NCBI GenBank assembly: GCA_011503125.2
Contig: WWBZ02000069.1
Span: forward strand, 1 to 11,924
Reading direction: 5' to 3'
DNA: 11,924 nt
Origin: Botryosphaeria dothidea
Taxonomy: Eukaryota; Ascomycota; Dothideomycetes; Botryosphaeriales; Botryosphaeriaceae
Shown: one piece after another, positions 8,768 to 11,924 of the stretch
Layout of the letters: every line of letters starts with the position of its first letter
How positions within the stretch are numbered: position 1 is the first letter of the stretch
The notes under the pieces: generated by a model
Told to the model about the DNA's origin: nothing
The model's database searches: none
Seen by the model: the letters and a program-made list of their open reading frames with translations, nothing else
Translations under genes and position numbers: made by a program

Positions 8768-9350
8768 ATGGCCTTCAGCGGCGCCGGGCTCTCACATCTG
8801 GTCGTCGACGCCCGCCCATTTCCCTTCAGCTTCCCTTCGCGCCACACTGCTCTGCTCGTCATCGGCATGCAGCGCGATTTCCTGGTCGAAGGCGGCTTTT
8901 CCCAACAACGTCGGCGCAGATCTCTCCGCCGTCCAGGCCTGCGTCCGCCCGGTGATGCGGCTGCTGGACGCGTGCCGAGAGGCCCGCCTGCCGGTTTTCC
9001 ACACTCGCGTGGGATTCAAGCCGGATCTATCTGATTGTCCCTCCATCACTTTGGCGCGCCAGGCGCCCGCCCACGGCAATGCGGGCATCACCGTGGGAGA
9101 CAAGGGTTCCATGGGCAGGTACCTGGTGCGCGGCGAATACGGTCACGACATCATTGACGAGCTTCGCCCGCTTGCGGGAGAGGTTGTGATAGACAAGTCT
9201 GGGAAGGGCGCTTTCTGGAACACCGAACTGCTGCACAAACTCAAGGCCCGTGCCATCACCCATGTTCTTGTAGCCGGAGTCAGCACAGAATGCTGTCTGT
9301 CCTCTACGGTCCGGGAGGCTAGTGACAGAGGTCTTGAGTGCTGTGAGTTT
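8768..9350 (+). pseudogene. Isochorismatase-like cysteine hydrolase, inactivated, C-terminus lost
   Basis: Family members hydrolyse amide, carbamoyl or vinyl-ether substrates using an Asp-Lys-Cys triad; the substrate here is unknown. ATG 8768 has a strong context (CAACCATGG). The frame reads [18 protein letters not shown] then [18 protein letters not shown], shifts at the T4 run 8897-8900 (one T too many, or two bases lost), and continues [47 protein letters not shown] and GVSTECCLSSTVREASDRG. The Lys (codon 9195-9197) and Cys (9294-9296) are present. The expected catalytic Asp before MQRDF is Gly (GGC at 8864-8866). After LECC the usual C-terminal segment is replaced by FMO sequence. Both the substitution and the truncation argue against activity. 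Confidence 0.85.
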
Positions 9351-9351
9351 C

Positions 9352-10293
9352 TCAGTCGTGGTGGCAACGGACACTTCAACGTCCCATATATTCCGAAAAT
9401 TAAAGGTCTGGAAGAATTCGAAAAACAAAGGCCGGAAGTGTTCTTCATTCGAAAATGTTTCGTGGACGTGAGGCGTTCCGCGGAAAGGTTTGTTGAAATG
9501 GAGCCTCAAACTACAATCTGCTAACGTGCTACAGCGTGTTGTTGTCGTGGGAGCCTCTGTTTCCGCCGCTGATATTGCCGTCGATCTCATCGGAGTTGCC
9601 AAATCCCCTGTGTACGCAGTGGTAAAAGGTCACAATGCGAACGTTTACTTCGGGATGTCGCTTTCAAGCATCCCGGGATCAAGGAGGTTCCATCCATTTC
9701 GCGGATTAGCACGGCAGAAGGGAGCCGGACGTACACTTTGATGATGGTGAGCATATTGAAGACGTTGATCATATCATCTTCGGCACGGGATACACGTGGA
9801 CTGTGCCGTTTCTCTCAAACGTGGAAATACGAATAATCGAGTGACCGGGTTGTACCAGCATGTCGTCCTTTCAGAAAGATCCAACGCTATTGTTTGTTGG
9901 GGCTGTAAGTGATCTCCTTTGATTGGCAATCATGATTGACTGACTTGAACTGCAGGTTGGAGCCGGTCTGACATTCAAAATCTTCGAATGGCAAGCGGTA
10001 TTGGCGGCACGTGTCCTGTCTGGACGTGCAAAGCTTCCACCGGTCGAAGAGCAACAGGAAATGGGAGGCAGACAGAATAGCGAAGAGAGGTGATGGAGGG
10101 CGCTTCACGCTCGTGTTCCCAGAATTTGGAAGAGTATTTTGAGACGGTGCGTGCTCTGGCTGGACCGGGTGAAGACGGAAAAGGAAGACGACTGCCGCCC
10201 TTCGACAAAAGGTGGTTTGAAGAGTTCATGGCGGGACATGAAAGGAGAAAAGCCATGTGGGCGAGGATGGAACGCGGAAGCCAAACGTGGTGA
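9352..10293 (+). pseudogene. Flavin-containing monooxygenase remnant (N-terminus missing)
   Basis: FMOs use FAD and NADPH to oxygenate N, S or carbonyl carbons. This copy begins at VVVAT-GHFNVPYIP, so the first FAD-binding Rossmann region is absent. Next come KIKGLEEFEKQRPEV, HSKMFRGREAFRGK, a 47-bp intron (9488-9534; GTTTGT, GCTAAC, CTACAG), the NADPH motif RVVVVGASVSAADIAVDL, FGTGYTWTVPFL, a second intron (9905-9955; GTAAGT, GACTGAC, TGCAG), then VGAGLTFKIFEWQAVLAARV and GRRLPPFDKRWFEEFMAGHE. Keeping frame needs about eight indels: losses near 9369, 9441-9447, 9652, 9731 and 9832; extra bases near 9875, 10059 and 10128. No nonsense codon appears in the corrected frame, and both introns keep their signals. 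Stop at 10293; a +1 alternative would end near 10312. Confidence 0.88.
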
Positions 10294-10653
10294 CGGGACC
10301 GAGAGGGCAAGATTGTAGGGAGAGCATAATCGTAACGGCTGCACGATGTACACAACTCACCCGACGAGTACAAATTATTCATTGATGCGAAATATCCTCT
10401 CGGAGTGACACCGTTGAATGTTGGACCTCACTTGATACATCTCGAAAATCGTCCGGGAAGCCCGGAGCAGGCAACCTGTGCATCCGAAGAGTCAACAGGG
10501 ATGCTGTCAAATTTGTGGGCTTGATGAAGCCCAGACGCGTTGTGACGGACGGTCTGAGATTGGATGAGTTTGACGGGCCGGCGTTTGGAAGCGCAAGAAC
10601 GGAAGCGAACGGTGCAGAGACAAAAAGTTGCCGCTGCTGTCCTGGCGGCGCTA

Positions 10654-10704
10654 GGACGGAAGCGGTCCGTCCGGCACAAGTTACCGCTCAGCGGTTCGGA
10701 TCGG
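10654..10704. promoter_or_regulatory. CGG-type symmetric elements, candidate Zn2Cys6 sites
   Basis: GGACGGA (10654-10660) and TCCGTCC (10666-10672) are perfect inverted arms around AGCGG. At 10692, 10697 and 10702 three CGG triplets repeat every 5 bp (CGGTTCGGATCGG). CGG half-sites in inverted or direct order are the usual targets of fungal Zn2Cys6 regulators of secondary metabolism. The motifs are seen; binding is inferred. Confidence 0.3.
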
Positions 10705-10873
10705 ACTAACCTTTCCTCGACGCTCCGCCCGGCCCACAAACGGCGAGCAGAAGCAAACACCGACGGCCACTTGTCATGTCTATCTCGCACCTGAATCAAT
10801 ACCACCATGTCTCAGCCATGACAGTGCAAAACCTCGCGCAGTCTTTCATATATGCTGCATATCCGCAGGTCTC

Positions 10874-10884
10874 CGGAGTAGCCG
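10874..10884. promoter_or_regulatory. CGG-N5-CCG inverted site
   Basis: CGGAGTAGCCG lies 591 bp upstream of the PKS start codon. The form matches Zn2Cys6 dimer sites, but a single six-base match is common by chance. Confidence 0.2.
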
Positions 10885-11151
10885 AGAAGATGCACGAGTT
10901 TCCGACCGAATTGGTGGTGTTCGGCAGACTGACTCCGGTGACCCCAGCTTGCCAGCTGGCCAGACCAGATTCTGGCCCTTCATGTCGATCTCGGGACGCC
11001 TGTCGTGGCTCAGCTGTACCTTTGCCTCAATTCGCCTCTCACTTCATGCGTATTCATGCCGCTCATCGGCTTCTTCCCGCTTCACAGAGACAATGATCAA
11101 TGCAATACTATCGCCTTCAAACTTCACCGTGCAAACAACAACATCGTGCTT

Positions 11152-11183
11152 TCAGATCAGTCATTCTTCAGATCAGTCATTCT
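11152..11183. repeat. 16-bp tandem duplication
   Basis: TCAGATCAGTCATTCT occurs twice with no spacer (11152-11167 and 11168-11183), an exact duplication as left by replication slippage. No function is apparent. Confidence 0.85.
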
Positions 11184-11388
11184 GTTGATGTGCGCAGATC
11201 CTGGGTCGATGAGTTGGCTGATCGTCAAATCACCGTGAGGATTAACGTCGACAATGCAGGTACAGAAACATCACCATGTTCATCACGGCTTGCCCGGATA
11301 CCGGTGATGCACTCTTTTGTATTTGCAGCCTCGTACCGGCAAAAGTGCTGTGCTGGCCTTCAGCTGGAGTTCGGCATGAAGCTCCACA

Positions 11389-11396
11389 TATAAAAA
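11389..11396 (+). promoter_or_regulatory. TATA box of the polyketide synthase
   Basis: TATAAAAA lies 79 bp upstream of the ATG at 11475, a suitable distance for a fungal core promoter with a short CT-rich leader (CGCTTCTCTGCTTCCTCC). Confidence 0.55.
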
Positions 11397-11474
11397 GTGG
11401 TACGTGAGCCTCTCACCGCCCTTAGGACTTACTCTGCACCGACAATCCGCTTCTCTGCTTCCTCCAACATCGCC

Positions 11475-11924
11475 ATGGCCGCCCTCGATGCTGAAAATGC
11501 TCATCCCGACGATGTTGCTATCATTGGCCTTGCCTTCCGTGGTCCGGGCGACGCCTCGAGTCCAGGAAGACTGTGGGACATGCTAGTTGAGGGCCGTTCT
11601 GCCTTCTCCAGCGTTCCTCAGAACAAGTGGTCTCATCAAGGCCACTATCATCCATCAGCGGCCAGGGGTGGCGGCTACTCTTCCAATGGAGGCTATTCCT
11701 CGACTCTTCGCAAGATGGTCTAGGTTGGACGCGTCCTTCTTTGAAACCGGCAGGACTGAAGTTCTATCCACGGATTTGCAACAGCGGGTTTTGATGGAAA
11801 ATGTTTACGAGGCTCTCGAAATGCTGGCTTTACCATTGAGGATGTACGAGGTTCGAAACGAGCGTATTTGCCGGCGCTCCAATGACGGCACCCATCTTGA
11901 TCCCGACGTGCTTTTGGAACATAA
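11475..11924 (+). CDS. Polyketide synthase, N-terminal ketosynthase fragment, frame-disrupted, 3' end outside window
   Basis: Modular megasynthase that builds polyketides from malonyl units; only the start of the ketosynthase domain is present. ATG 11475 has a strong context (CGCCATGGCC). Residues 14-30 read VAIIGLAFRGPGDASSP, the usual ketosynthase opening, then LWDMLVEGRSAFSSVPQNKW and YHPSAARGGGYSSNGGY. After one or two indels near 11697-11724 the frame resumes RLDASFFETGRTEVLSTDLQQ and RVLMENVYEALE, loses a base at 11819-11821 (ENAGFTIEDVRGSK) and another in the A run at 11856-11858 (TSVFAGAPMT). A further shift near 11892 would give HLDPDVLLEH. The active-site Cys lies beyond the window. 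The opening resembles highly reducing fungal PKSs, but the subtype cannot be set here. Possibly a pseudogene; the frame breaks could also be sequencing errors. Confidence 0.85.

Larger units (their letters stand above)
10294..11388. other. Intergenic region upstream of the polyketide synthase
   Basis: About 1.1 kb without a recognisable gene. Open frames at 10428-10808 (-) and 10776-11096 (+) lack known motifs. The region holds CGG-rich symmetric elements (10654-10704, 10874-10884) and a 16-bp tandem duplication (11152-11183), and presumably the FMO 3' flank and the PKS promoter. Given the indel density on both sides, a decayed gene could be hidden here, but I cannot show one. Confidence 0.45.

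Noticed and set aside
9027..9602. Minus-strand frame of 191 codons over the hydrolase and FMO.
   Set aside because: It is antisense to sequence with clear hydrolase and FMO motifs.

Overview
The window looks like nuclear DNA of a filamentous ascomycete (Pezizomycotina). Two conserved eukaryotic housekeeping proteins, Paf1 and Arp8, are split by short introns with GT donors and CTGAC/CTAAC-like branch sites. A C2H2 protein of a fungal type, a flavin monooxygenase (FMO) and a polyketide synthase (PKS) are also present. The class cannot be fixed from sequence alone.

Layout. Positions 1-1623 (minus strand) hold the 5' part of a multi-exon C2H2 zinc-finger gene that runs off the left edge. Its upstream region (about 1750-2125) has a TATA box, an 11+11 bp perfect palindrome and six copies of TTTGCG/CGCAAA. 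Positions 2125-3052 hold little beyond one doubtful small two-exon frame. paf1 (3053-4524) and arp8 (4799-8211) lie in tandem on the minus strand. arp8 contains a 1,086-bp intron, very long for such a fungus, and its first exon is out of frame. To the right, on the plus strand, are an isochorismatase-like hydrolase (from 8768) that runs into the C-terminal two thirds of an FMO (about 9352-10293), a roughly 1.1 kb non-coding stretch, and the 5' end of a polyketide synthase (from 11475) that runs off the right edge.

The main result is that the right third reads as the edge of a degenerate or poorly sequenced secondary-metabolism locus next to intact housekeeping genes. The hydrolase has Gly in place of its catalytic Asp and a frameshift. 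The FMO has lost its N-terminal FAD-binding region and carries about eight +1/-1 indels. The PKS start carries at least four more. By contrast, about 3.5 kb of paf1 and arp8 exons have none. The indels mostly fall in short homopolymer runs, and the corrected frames lack nonsense codons, so recent decay and local sequencing error both remain possible.

Functionally, Paf1 (RNA polymerase II elongation) and Arp8 (INO80 remodelling) both act on chromatin templates but are probably independent housekeeping genes. The hydrolase, FMO and PKS may be remnants of one biosynthetic cluster.
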